Below, piece by piece: positions 35,801 through 46,122 of a stretch of DNA of 64,000 nucleotides. Source of the stretch: Carex sylvatica (taxonomy: Eukaryota; Streptophyta; Magnoliopsida; Poales; Cyperaceae). The DNA is taken from positions 1 to 64,000 of the forward strand of contig CAXKVR010000046.1 in the NCBI GenBank assembly GCA_964058845.1. The letters are read 5' to 3'. The notes below the pieces were generated by a model. The model was not told where the DNA came from. It did not search any database and worked only from the letters and a program-made list of their open reading frames with translations. The translations under genes and the position numbers were made by a program. Position 1 is the stretch's first letter. Every line of letters starts with the position of its first letter.

Positions 35801-37259
35801 ATTGTTTATAGGCAACATGCAAATTTCATTCTAATGCAATTTTGAAAATGTTACGCAAGTATAATTTTAATTGAAAGCATTCTCAAGCCATGCAACAAAA
35901 GGATAGTTGCTTTATCATAACCTTAGGTTGCAAAAGTGATGGCGTACGAATTCATCAAGTGGGACAGGACAGAGACAAGTAAAACTTGATACTCAATGTG
36001 AATTCAAAGAAAAGTAGGACTAAAATAACTCAAATATAATTAATAAGTATGAGGTTCATATAGTATCTCAATTGTTCACTCTTAAAATCAATCAAACCCA
36101 TAACACAGAAACAAAGCACATAATATTCTCCTAATAATAATATTGTGTTTAATTTGCTTATATCCCAATATCCTCCAATTTATAGCCTACTACCTTATTC
36201 AACATTCTTTGTGTCAGATATTTGAAATAGCACCCAACTTATGATATTAGTGTGATCAAATGGACATAATTTGTTAAGTTCTGACGATATGCCCCTGACT
36301 ACATTCTATTTGCAGTTTGTTTCACTTATTAGGAAAAATTTATCCGAATTTGTTTTTTGTAACATTAGTTGTAATTAAGCTATGGCGTTGTTTGTAAATA
36401 AACCAAAAGAAGACACAAACACAAACACAGAGCCAATGTCTACTTACATGAAAGCTCGAGGTAGAGGCGCCATCTCTAAATGGCGAGGTCCCTCCTGTGT
36501 ACGTAAAGACAAATATTATGCTATTTAGAAATTTGTCCTCTGACAAAACTGAATTAGAGAAATGTGGTCATTACTACAAATACAATATCTACTAAATCTC
36601 TCAGAAATTCTTCAAAAGAGAATTGGAACTTAACCTATGTACGGTCTTATAAGTTATAACATCAGATTAGAGGGCCATTGCCCATTAGAATAATTGTACT
36701 ATTTAGGTTTGTATCATCTCAATTTCCACCCAAAATAGAGAAAGCCTTAAATACACAAGAAAAGACAAAAGAATATGTTGAATGGTGAGCAACCTGAGGA
36801 GTGCTCCAGGTTGAGTCCCATCGTTGGATTAGAAGCAAAATGGGAAGTAGGAGCAGAGCAGTGCGAGATGGGAGAAGGTCGTGCATAAGGTGTAGCAGTA
36901 GCAGGCACCGCACGTGCACGTGATTGGTGTGTAGCGATCATCTTCCCAGTCCCAGCTTTGGCGCCTTTCAACTCTTTCACGGCACCAGATGCCGACTGCC
37001 CAGTGGCAGTACACCCCCGACGCCATACGAGAGAGGACCTATGGCCCCCGTAAACCCTTCCTCTTCCCCTTCCCCTTCCCCTTCCCCTCGTGGCTTCAGA
37101 CGGTGCCATGGAGAAATGGCGCTTGTAGACCCGCCTCACGGAAAAATCCTCACCGCTTGTTGGGGGCTGAGACCATACGAGAGAGGACCTATGGCCGTTG
37201 CTTCTGTAGAACCGGCGAACGGGGACAGCCCCACCACTGGTGGTTTGGGGCGGCGCCAT
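32836..37259 (-). CDS. Stand-alone UBP12/USP7-type C-terminal UBL protein, no protease domain, 393 aa
   Basis: Exons (5'->3' on minus): 36794-37259, 36448-36494, 35351-35434, 34837-34908, 34463-34528, 34308-34379, 34102-34185, 33638-33748, 33165-33245, 32836-32934. The total is 1182 bp with all phases matched. Residues about 188-380 follow, in order, the last two ubiquitin-like domains of plant UBP12/UBP13 and animal USP7: VEVYFHSGNQ; LRLLELCHGEKFKVF; LVIYSEGDTIGMVKEQL; FAEKWKFHYMS; DAHIVSDYFQ; GVWAEYLLWEDL. In USP7 this tail binds and switches on the catalytic domain. Here the MATH, Cys-box and His-box regions are absent. They are replaced by exon 1 (residues 1-155), a basic, low-complexity sequence with an RGRGRGRGR run and a duplicated GHRSSLVW segment. 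Retained introns argue against retroposition. It may act in trans on full-length UBP12/13, or be a degenerating duplicate. The C-terminal homology is firm; the start codon and function are less so. Confidence 0.8.
35573..35726 (-). mobile_element. 5'-truncated LINE in an intron
   Basis: Read on the minus strand, about 150 bp ends in a poly(A) tail (plus-strand T run at 35573). It is flanked by a long near-identical duplication, GACTTCTTTGCTATTCTT (35555-35572), against the same word with one extra T (35727-35745). A 3'-only copy with a tail and a 17-19-bp TSD fits target-primed reverse transcription. It lies in intron 2 of the UBL-tail gene. Confidence 0.75.
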
Positions 37260-37404
37260 TGGAGTGTATGTGTATATCAGGCTGCAGAAGAAAGCGAGAA
37301 GGCGAGAAGGCGAGAACGACGTTCGCCGATCAAGAACGCAAACGATAGCAAGATAGCAAGAAAAGAGTAGAGTGTACAGAGCGTTGGCTCGCCGACTTCG
37401 AATG

Positions 37405-37420
37405 CGTTAAAAATATATCT
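37405..37420 (-). promoter_or_regulatory. Possible TATA box of the UBL-tail gene
   Basis: AGATATATTTTT on the minus strand, about 150 bp before the proposed ATG. A GAAGGCGAGAAGGCGAG repeat lies between them. Confidence 0.4.
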
Positions 37421-37954
37421 CCTCTCAATTTCAAGTTACTTGAGGGCCAATTTTTTCTTGTTATCCGTTCGATCTTCCATCAAAGGGACAAAATTAATAA
37501 TTTTTTTCCTTTTTAGCATTTAAAAATAAAAAATTGAAGTTTTCGATGGGCTCCAGAATCGTCTGATCCGCTTTATGATCCGTGAGCACGAAAATTTAAG
37601 TGGATGTGTCATGTGCACAGATATTAAAGCAGATTGTACGGATCTTAAAGTAGATCAGATACTTTTGAAACCCATCAAACTTAGGTTAAGTGCCCATCAG
37701 AGGACCAAGTCGAAAAAATTATGTTTCTTTTGCTGGATTTTTTTTATAATTACTTGTTTTTTTATGTTAGAAAATTATGGATTAATTATTAGTCGTTATT
37801 AATTGTTGTTCACAGTAAAAACAAAATCTAGATTAAGATTATGACCTACCTAGATTAAGGAGTATTTAAGACAATTTTTAGCAATCTCATCGATCATACA
37901 AATAATATAACAAGTTTTTCAGTTTTGTCATTTGAGTAATTCAAGCCCATATTT
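37421..37954. other. Intergenic, no gene seen
   Basis: AT-rich. A short open frame at 37575-37802 has no recognised domain. Confidence 0.5.
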
Positions 37955-37961
37955 AAATTTT

Positions 37962-38596
37962 AGAGTAGAACTAGGGTGCTTCTAAGTTCACCAATCCTCT
38001 CTGTGAACTCAATTCCTAAGAGATAGGAGCAAGTCCAATGGCATTGAATTTACTTTTAGTTCAATTAGCTTTATCACCGTACGATTAGCATTAAGATATG
38101 TACGTACGGAAATTGATAAAAACTCATACGGATTTTTAATACGGAGCGCACGATTCTTGATGCAATTGGATAGTCAGATCACCCATCGAACCAAAGTAGG
38201 TCCAATGGGCATCGGACCTACTTCGAAGTGCAATTCTAAAGTCTATCGGATTAACTTCAAATGACGAATTCGAACCGTTGAAACCCATCTATCTTACGTG
38301 TGATGCATCTATGTGCAAAAAATTTAAATGTTTGAATTAATTTTGTATATAGTTAAGTGGTCAATTTTTTTTTAAAAATGAATGCATTAAAATTAATTTA
38401 TAAACTTTCAAATTTTGTCTGCTTGACTTTAAACTAAATTAGTTCGAAAGTTAAAATTTTTTGCATGTAAACGCATCACTCGAAAAGTAGACGGGTTTTA
38501 ACAGTTCAAATTTGTCTTTTAAAATCAATCCGGTAGATTTTTGAGTTGAGTTCACAAAGAGAGTTAGTGAACTTCGGAACACCCTAGTTCTACTCT
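37962..38596. mobile_element. 635-bp TIR element containing a second MITE
   Basis: The ends AGAGTAGAACTAGGGTG and CACCCTAGTTCTACTCT are perfect inverted repeats, with similarity continuing about 60 bp inward. The flanks share AAATTTT (37955-37961 and 38597-38603). The 38026-38224 MITE copy lies inside. Confidence 0.7.
38026..38224. mobile_element. 200-bp MITE, copy 2 (nested)
   Basis: Closely similar over its whole length to 18427-18626, including ATTGATAAAAACTCAT and AGATCACCCATCGAACCAAA. The TIRs are slightly decayed (GGAGCAAGTCC against GAAGTAGGTCC). Confidence 0.7.
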
Positions 38597-38726
38597 AAAT
38601 TTTATATACATCAGGTCTAGATATGAATCCTGTGATTAAAATTTGAACTTGAGAAATCTTGTAACATTTTTTCTATTAAAAATTAAAAAAAAGGAGCCTG
38701 ATAATTATACTCTAAACAAAATTTCT

Positions 38727-39909
38727 GAGCGTGTTCCCCAAGTAGTTTAACAGAAAAAACTTTCAATATTATCTAACTTCCATTTCCAGCGCTAATATCC
38801 AAATATTTAAAGCTATGTTTATAATATTTTACAATGCTACTCGCAAGCATTTAAACCTATTTCTACAAGCATTAAAATTCTACATATATATAGTTTTAAC
38901 TTCTAACTACTTTTGTTTTCAAGTCAAAAACGGAAAGACCTTTCACCCACTTTTTTTAATTTTTTCTCTAATCATTCTCATTCATTTTCTTGACGATCTA
39001 TGATGAATTTTGTGAATCTAAAAATATGAACGTTTTTTTATCCGATTTTCTCTTTCAAATGAGATCCATGAAGAATAACTTTCGAGTTATATTTGTGTCG
39101 TAATTTTTTTTTATCACTTTAAATCTTTGTGACTTTCATTTTTTTTTTTAATTTTGCTTCAAAATAATTTAAACCTCTGTTTACAAGCATATAAACCTCA
39201 ACAATAACACTGCATTTATAAAGCTCATTTACAAAGCATATAAATCTCATGTACAAAGAATTAAAACCTCAACAATAACATTTCAAAGTATATAAACCTC
39301 AATAATAACACTGCATTTACAAAGCTCATTTACATAGCATATAAACCTCATGTACACATAATTAAAACCTCAACAATAACATTTCAAAGCATATAAACCT
39401 TAACAATAACATTGCATTTACAAAGCATATAAACCTCATGTACAAAGCCTTGAAAATTTTAATAGTTGTAGACTGAGATTTAAAAACTTGAGAATTTAAA
39501 GTGCTCATGAGTTTTACTTTTAAAAAAACAAATGACTTTAAAATTACTCAAAAATATTTCTTCATTGATCTTATTTGAAAGATAAAATCGAATAGAAAAC
39601 GTTCGTATTTTTAGATTCGTAAAATTCATCACGGATCATCAAAAAAATAAATTATAATGATCAGAGAAAAAAAATAAAAAAGAGTGGGTGAAATGAATAT
39701 TTCTGTTTTTGGCTTGAAGACAAAAATAGTTAGGAGTTAAAACTATGCAGATTTAGAATTTTAATACTTTCAGACAAAGGTTTACATGCTTGCGAGTAGC
39801 ATTGTAAAATATTATAAACATAGCTTTAAAATTTTTAATATTAGCGCTGAAAATTAAAGTTAGACAACATTGAAAGTTTTTTCTGTTAAACTACTTGGGG
39901 AACGCGCTC
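38727..39909. mobile_element. 1.18-kb foldback element
   Basis: Ends GAGCGTGTTCCCC and GGGGAACGCGCTC. Arms of about 400 bp run as imperfect reverse complements, e.g. CAAGTAGTTTAACAG/CTGTTAAACTACTTG and CAATGCTACTCGCAAGC/GCTTGCGAGTAGCATTG. The centre is a tandem repeat. No coding capacity; target duplication not identified. Confidence 0.75.
39189..39449. repeat. 101-bp tandem repeat, about 2.6 copies
   Basis: Units begin ATATAAACCT at 39189, 39290 and 39391, exactly 101 bp apart. Each holds two related sub-blocks (AGCATATAAACCTCATGTAC, ATTAAAACCTCAACAATAAC). It forms the loop of the foldback element. Confidence 0.85.
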
Positions 39910-40186
39910 GAGTATGATGGCTCGGGGTACCATAACATTTCTCTAATTTTTTTTTTTGCTCTTTACTTTATTAGTAGATGGAAATATAACTTGTATTAAA
40001 TATATGGATCTGAAGATTAAAGATTGTGATATAATTTTTCTTTATAAATAAATATATAATTTGATATTATTATATATTGAAGTTATTTTCTACTTTTTAA
40101 AAACTAACAATAATTATTAGGAATATACACTTTTACATGCTATATAAAAGGTTTTCGATATGCGCAAAAATCAACCTTTTGATTAT

Positions 40187-40269
40187 ATGCTGTTCCTGGC
40201 GATTCATTTTTTTTTTCCAAACTGTGTTGACTTATTTTATGAACTGTTAGGTTTTATGGCGGTTCTGGA

Positions 40270-40300
<31 letters not shown>

Positions 40301-41400
40301 TTCAAAAAATAAGTTATATATAAGCTATGTTTCTCTCCTCCCACTTACAATTCACTTAAATCCCACAAAAGAGAAAAAGAGAATGAGAAGAGGTAATTTC
40401 AAGGAGAAAAGAATTAACAGTAACAACCAAGGTAGATCGTCAAATCGCGGCGTAGCAAGAAGAGGGTCAATAAGGAGTCGAGGTAGAAATGAGACAAACA
40501 TATGCCCTTGTTGTATTTGCTTTTATGGAGAGATTTTGTAGGCCAGCAATTCAATATGAAATTTTAGACAATGATTTTGTGAAACATCCTTATGTCTATA
40601 GTTTGAAATTTTTTTTTATTGATCCAGAGTTGCCAACATCGAACAATAACTTTATTCCTTGTACTTATACTAATAAGGCTAGCACTTTGTCTGCTGTCAT
40701 TGATCCAGAGTCGTCTATTAAGATATATAATTATTGGTGCTTAAATTATAATTTTAGGGTTCTAGGATGAATTAGGATTTTACTATTCTGTACTGGAGTT
40801 TTAATTTCATCAATTTAGTGTTTATGCTGAAGGTTGGATGTAAAATTGTAATTGAATTTTAATGTATTTTTTACGTTCATTTTTTCAGAATAATAAATTA
40901 CCTCTTTTCAAAATAGCAATTTAACTAAGAATGAACATGTTGAATCTTTGATGTAATAAACGCCTTGTGCATCTGTCTTAAACTTCTCATTACAGTGTAG
41001 TGAAATGAATATTTTTTATCAACAAACTACATTTTGATAAATGATAAATATCTGTAAGTGACCTACTAATAACAAAATTAAGTTACTAAATTAAATAATT
41101 AAATAAAAAATTAATTAATTAATTAAATGAAATTTTTTACTAAAAATCACCTCATAAATCGCTTTAGAAATCACCTCAAATCATCTTCGAAATCGTCCCT
41201 TCTCTTTCTCTTTCTCTTCTGTGGGGTTTGAGTGAATTGTAATTGGGTGGAGAAAGAAACAATACTTATATAGGTTGTTTCCAAGAAAAAAAAAAAAAAA
41301 ATCCAAAATCGCCATAAAACCTGATGATCCATAAAATAAGTCAACCGCCAAGCATATTGGCGGTTCGGAAAAATTATGAATCGCTAGGTTTCCTAGCATT
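40187..41400. mobile_element. Mutator-like element with ~210-bp promoter-bearing TIRs
   Basis: The left (40187-40395) and right (41190-41400) ends are inverted copies. Shared blocks, in order from each end, are GCGATTCAT, TTGACTTATTTTATG, AGGTTTTATGGCG, a T-rich run, a TATA-like box (TATATAAG), CAATTCACT and AGAGAAAAAGAGA. Each TIR thus has a TATA box and leader pointing inward, the layout of MuDR-type TIRs. A right-TIR-like fragment lies at 8690-8960. The TSD was not resolved, so the superfamily is inferred. Confidence 0.6.
40383..40541 (+). CDS. Arg/Gly/Asn-rich 52-aa ORF inside the TIR element
   Basis: The ORF starts just after the left-TIR leader: MRRGNFKEKRINSNNQGRSS, then RG-rich sequence, ending in a Cys-rich CPCCICFYGEIL. 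A second frame from 40489 (93 aa, RPAIQYEILDNDFVKHPYVY) overlaps its end, consistent with a frameshifted longer protein. No family is recognised. Confidence 0.35.
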   Translation: MRRGNFKEKRINSNNQGRSSNRGVARRGSIRSRGRNETNICPCCICFYGEIL

Positions 41401-41937
41401 TGGACATTTTTATAATTCTTAAAAAAATAAGCATTTTTATTATTTTTTATTTAATATTGGATATTAATAAAAAAAATCCAGCTTATTTGGACTAGATTAT
41501 ATAAATTATATAGTTTTATTTAATTTAATAAAATTTAATATATAGATTATATGTTCATTAGCTGACAACTGTTACAATCTAAAGACATGATACGAGTATT
41601 ACTCATGCATTGGATTAGATAGGACACAAGGTAGATTAAAAAAAAATTAAAATTAAAAGCATTTTTCTTTTTCGCTATTAGACATGTGTTTATATAGCTG
41701 CCATTTCAATAAGTCATTGATCTTAATCCAGTTGTAGGACGGAATCAGACACAATCCAAAATGGATATCGGATCCATGTCGGTCGGTTCAAAGCAACCTT
41801 GATCAGTGCACAACTCGTTGTCCTTCCGTTACAACTTGTTTTCTTTAGCGTGTGTCAAATGGTAATAGTATGAAGTGCACGGATGTCCTTGCAACAAATT
41901 AATTGTAGATGAAAATAAAGAAAGAAAGAAAGATATA
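41401..41937. other. Intergenic, no gene seen
   Basis: AT-rich spacer between two mobile elements. Confidence 0.5.
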
Positions 41938-41946
41938 CGCCTCTTG

Positions 41947-43048
41947 CCGAAATTTTTATTAATATCCAAATTTTTTATTAAATTACTAAATGAGTTAGAT
42001 TTTGAAAAATACCCTGTCCGATTAATAAATAACCGGACTGATTGATTTTGTCCAGTTAATAACTAACCGGACATGATCTAACCCATTTCAAGAATTTTGT
42101 CCGGTTAATAATTAACCGGACTCAATCTATCCAACTTTTTTTTTTTTTTACAAAACATTATTTTTTTATTTTTTATATTGAAATATTAAAAATGTTGAAT
42201 ATATTTCTTTGAAAATAGAATGAATACAATATAATTTAATTTATTAGAAAGACTGCAACAAATAACCTGGATCAACATTTTTCAGATCAGATTTTTCGCG
42301 GCCGTAAGAAAAATTAATATATTTCTTTATGTTTTATTGGAAAAAAATAAATATGTTTTGAATGTGAGTTATTTATTGCGGTTCAAAAGCCACTTCTAGG
42401 TAAAACAGAAAATATTGTGATCCTTCTAGTACATTTAATTTCTAAGAAAATATATCTATTTTCAAAATTCTTTTTGAATAACAATCATTAAATAACTTAA
42501 AGTTTATGTTTTTTTTTTCAAAAATAGATACAACTTTTTAGAAATTAAATATACTAGAAAGATGATAATATTTTCTATATTTACCTAGAAGTGACTTTTG
42601 AACCGGGATCAATAACTCAGAATCCAAGTATTTTTACTTTTTTCCAATAACACATAAAGAATTATATTAATTTTTCTTACAGTCGCAAAAAATTCGATCT
42701 GAAAAATGTTGATCCGGATTATTTGTTGCAGTCTTTCTAATAAATCAAATTATATTGTATTTCTTCTATTTTCAAAGAAATATATTCAACATTTCTAATA
42801 TTTCAATATAATTTTTTTTTAAAATTTCTGTTTTGTAAAAAAAAAAAGTTAGATAGATTGAGTCCGGTTAATTATTAACTGGATAAAATTCTTGAAATGG
42901 GTTAGATCTTGTCCAATTAGTTATTAACTAGAAAAAATAAATCAGTCCAGTTATTTATTAACCGGACAAATTATTTTTCAAAATTCAACTCAAAATTTAA
43001 TAAATTAAGTAATTTGATAGAATTTTTGGATATTAATAAAAATTTCGG
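41947..43048. mobile_element. 1.1-kb palindromic Mutator-like MITE
   Basis: The element begins CCGAAATTTTTATTAATATC and ends with the reverse complement. It is flanked by a perfect 9-bp duplication, CGCCTCTTG (41938-41946 and 43049-43057). The arms are about 540 bp each and meet near 42500, so the whole element is one long hairpin. Each arm carries three copies of a 21-bp palindrome (arms TCCGGTTAA/TTAACCGGA; left copies at 42017, 42051 and 42100). No coding capacity. Confidence 0.85.
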
Positions 43049-43057
43049 CGCCTCTTG

Positions 43058-44205
43058 TTTCAAGCCTCATTGCTTAGCGAGAGAAAGAAACTATGGCCCA
43101 CTAATGACTGACGCTCAAGTTTGGGCTTTTTTGTCCCTTTCGACCTGGTTGTGGGAACTAGCAGTGATTAATGAGGGCAAGTTACAAGTTAGGATATATT
43201 CACTCGTCATTTATTAAATAAGCGAGTTAATAAATAAGTGAATTAGAAATGAGCGGATTTTTAATGAGTACTAAAATTTAATAAATTGTTATAATTTATT
43301 TAAATAAAATATAATAAAAATATAATAAAAATAGATCATATTACAAAAATCAACAGTATCATCAATACTTCAACAGTGATACTTTCACAGCTATCGTCCA
43401 ATGGCGGACGGTGGAGTCGCGATGGCGGAGAGGCTGCCGAGTGCGACTTTGGGTGTTGACGGAGGCTTTAGGTTTAGGTATTGGGGCGTCTGTTTAATGA
43501 GGCAAGTCTGTTTAGGTTTTGGAGCGTCTCTTTTTTTAGGGGTATGTTTTTAACTTGTTCTACCGAATTAAAAAATAATGAATATATAATGAAACTATGA
43601 ATATTATACAAGATTTAATGAGGCAAGACTGATGTGACAAAAATTTATTTGGAATTGAATGTGGCAGGAATTAGATGTGACAAATTCTAAATGAGTAAGT
43701 TTAAGCGAATTGATAAATAAACGAGTTTAAATGAGTATTTAATGAGCGAGTTATGAGATGTTCATGAATTATGAGCAATTTATTCACTTGTGGGACCAAT
43801 TGCGACATAAATTATATATCAAATTTCAATTATATAATTTATGCGCTGTATGAAACCGAAACTCCTCTGTTAAAATCTTTACCATGCGTTATCTGTATGT
43901 CGGTCCCCACTATGAATTGCACACAACTATAATGACTGTTCCTTGATGCCACCACCTCTGACCGCAACCAACTGGATTCATATTTATTCTCTCTCATTCT
44001 TTTGGCTGAACCTGTAACGGTTTCAACACAACAAAAAAGAGTACGGAGAGAATATATAAGAAATCTCAAATCTTTTTTGAACCAAACACCGATAAAGCAA
44101 TTTCCAAATATTGCGTGACACAATCCCATCAGCATCTGTAAAGCTAGCGGTGCAAGGTGTGGAAGTAAAATACCCACACAGACGACACAGCTTATTGTAG
44201 ATAGA
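43058..44205. other. Intergenic; GC-rich island at 43390-43540
   Basis: The island (GGCGGACGGTGGAGTCGCGATGGCGG...) stands out from the AT-rich surroundings and is bracketed by ATAAACGAGTTTAAATGAG-like words. I found no coding frame; it may be captured DNA. The right part is the SERINC promoter. Confidence 0.35.
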
Positions 44206-44213
44206 TATATAGG
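44206..44213 (+). promoter_or_regulatory. TATA box of the SERINC gene
   Basis: TATATAGG, followed by a CT-rich leader and a 5'-UTR exon ending GAGAG|GTAGGT at 44306. Confidence 0.55.
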
Positions 44214-44249
44214 CCATCTGATCTCTCTCTAGAGACTAGAGAAGCAGAG

Positions 44250-44303
44250 ATGGATCAAAATACGGAAAGATATCTCCACAAAAACAGAGCTCTTCGTTCG
44301 TGA
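44250..44303 (+). promoter_or_regulatory. 17-aa uORF in the SERINC 5'-UTR exon
   Basis: ATG to TGA encodes MDQNTERYLHKNRALRS. It closes three bases before the splice donor at 44307, so it is complete within the leader exon. The leader intron then runs to about 46093 (acceptor TTCCTATAG). Confidence 0.45.
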
Positions 44304-46122
44304 GAGGTAGGTGTAATTTCTTTCATTTGTTTCCATATAATTAATTTGATGATTGATTTTGTTTTAGTTGATCTTTTAATTAATTAATATATCTATTTAA
44401 TTGAATAAGAATGAGGGATACATGAGATCCTAAATCTATATATATAGCTTACTCTTGAATATTTAGTTTGTCCAATTAATTAATGTCGTTGCTTCCAATC
44501 CAAGTAAGGAATACTTTCAGATAGGTTTATCTCTCTGCACTTGTGCAGGCAGGCACTGTACATTTTCAATGTGCGCTTAATTAATAGAACAACTAGCTAG
44601 CCTAGCTATTTCCTTTATCCATGAAACAAGAGGGATATATATATATTTACTGATCGAGGATTAGTGAAAAAAAATCATTTTCCTAAAGAAGGGCCAGGGG
44701 ACAGGTGGGGATAATTCATAATTGATGGCAAATTAATTGGCAATCCTTATTAAATTCAGTAGGAGACTGGAGACGTATATCATTAGTACTTAAAGAGGGG
44801 ACCTTGCATGGTTTTAAGGTTTTTAGGTATTGCTTTTTTGTTTCTTTATTTGATCATCCTCTTTTTTATTACATCTCACATGATTAAAAGCTAAGCTTTG
44901 AGAGGTTTCTTTCGCTTTATATTGCTTATTGGCCTTATTGGCCTCTGTAAAGAGTGCCTCTAGTGCGCCAGAGTTTGCTTTGCTTTCTATCTTTCTTCTA
45001 TACCAAGCAATGCTCATCTTTATTTTCTTTTCACAATCTGCAACTGTACTATGATTAGCTGGAATTTTCTTTATTAGTTACATTTAATAATGATTGTTCT
45101 CATAGTAACTGTCTAAACCTCATTTGTCTAAAAGTCCAATACAAAATTCTAAATCAGTTTATTTATTCTGAAGAATTAATGTACCAGTTTACATAAATTA
45201 TTTGTTATCAGTGAAGGGTTTTCTCCTGTCGAGAGATTTGTTCCATTTAGAAGTTTAAAATCATTGTTTTCCATGGTGAAGCATCTACTTTGGAGCTACT
45301 GAACTCCATTAGGTAAAATTTTGTTCCTCTCTTCGTTATATATAATTTTATTTAATTTAATTTCTTCGCCACTTTACTTTAGTACAAACTAATTAATATG
45401 TTTAATAGCTACATATAGTCACAAGTGTCAGGTCAAATTGGGAAATGCTGGTTGAGTGAACATTAAATGCCCAAAAATGTGAAGTTGTTTACCCATAAAT
45501 GCATTGATATAGTACGTTTTATGCTGATATATAGTGTACAATACATGCATCATATTTTTTGTGAGGAGGGCTAGTTGGGAAAGAAAAAGGGTGTTCAGTG
45601 TTCACAGTCAGGAGTAAGGACAGCCGGAAGGAAAGGAATATCTCTTCCAATTGGACCTGTGTTATGTTTCTTCAGTAAATGGGCTTGTATTTGTATGTTT
45701 CTTCAGTAAGCCCACTTCTGTTATGTTTTATTTTCTTTTATTTTCTTTTCCAATGTTTTGTAAGGGTAAACCTAATTAAAGACCTTCTGTTGTTATTTAT
45801 TACCGAATAGCACAGACACTTTAAAATTGTGTAATTTCTGTGCTTGACATGTCACCGTGGCCTAATAGGAATGAACCGAAATGATGTGTAGTATCATGTT
45901 GCCTCCATGCTACATTTATATCCAATTCTTTGTGTAAGCCAGTGATGTTGCAAGTTTGAATTCTCAACAGAGCTTCTTTTTGCAAAAGAACAATGAAAAT
46001 AAAATTGAAAAGAAACAACGCGGTTTCAGGATTGCATATATTAGAATCCAATCTTCTAGTTTAATTGATTAATTCTACATTAGCTTCCTATAGTTCACTT
46101 GAAGCAAGGACGACTTGATGCT

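Noticed and set aside
36924..37370. Plus-strand 148- and 119-aa frames
   Set aside because: They lie opposite exon 1 of the UBL-tail gene; Pro/Ser-rich shadows of its low-complexity sequence.
44823..45017. 64-aa minus-strand frame (ALEALFTEANKANKQYKAKE)
   Set aside because: Looks protein-like in composition but lies in the SERINC 5'-UTR intron with no splice context or recognised family.
45850..45965. A-box-like TGGCCTAATAGG and B-box-like AGTTTGAATTC in the SERINC leader intron
   Set aside because: Spacing of about 85 bp and poor matches; not enough for a SINE or tRNA call.
46099..46122. SERINC extension MKQGRLDA
   Set aside because: It would start at TTG, not ATG; the first in-frame ATG is 46123.
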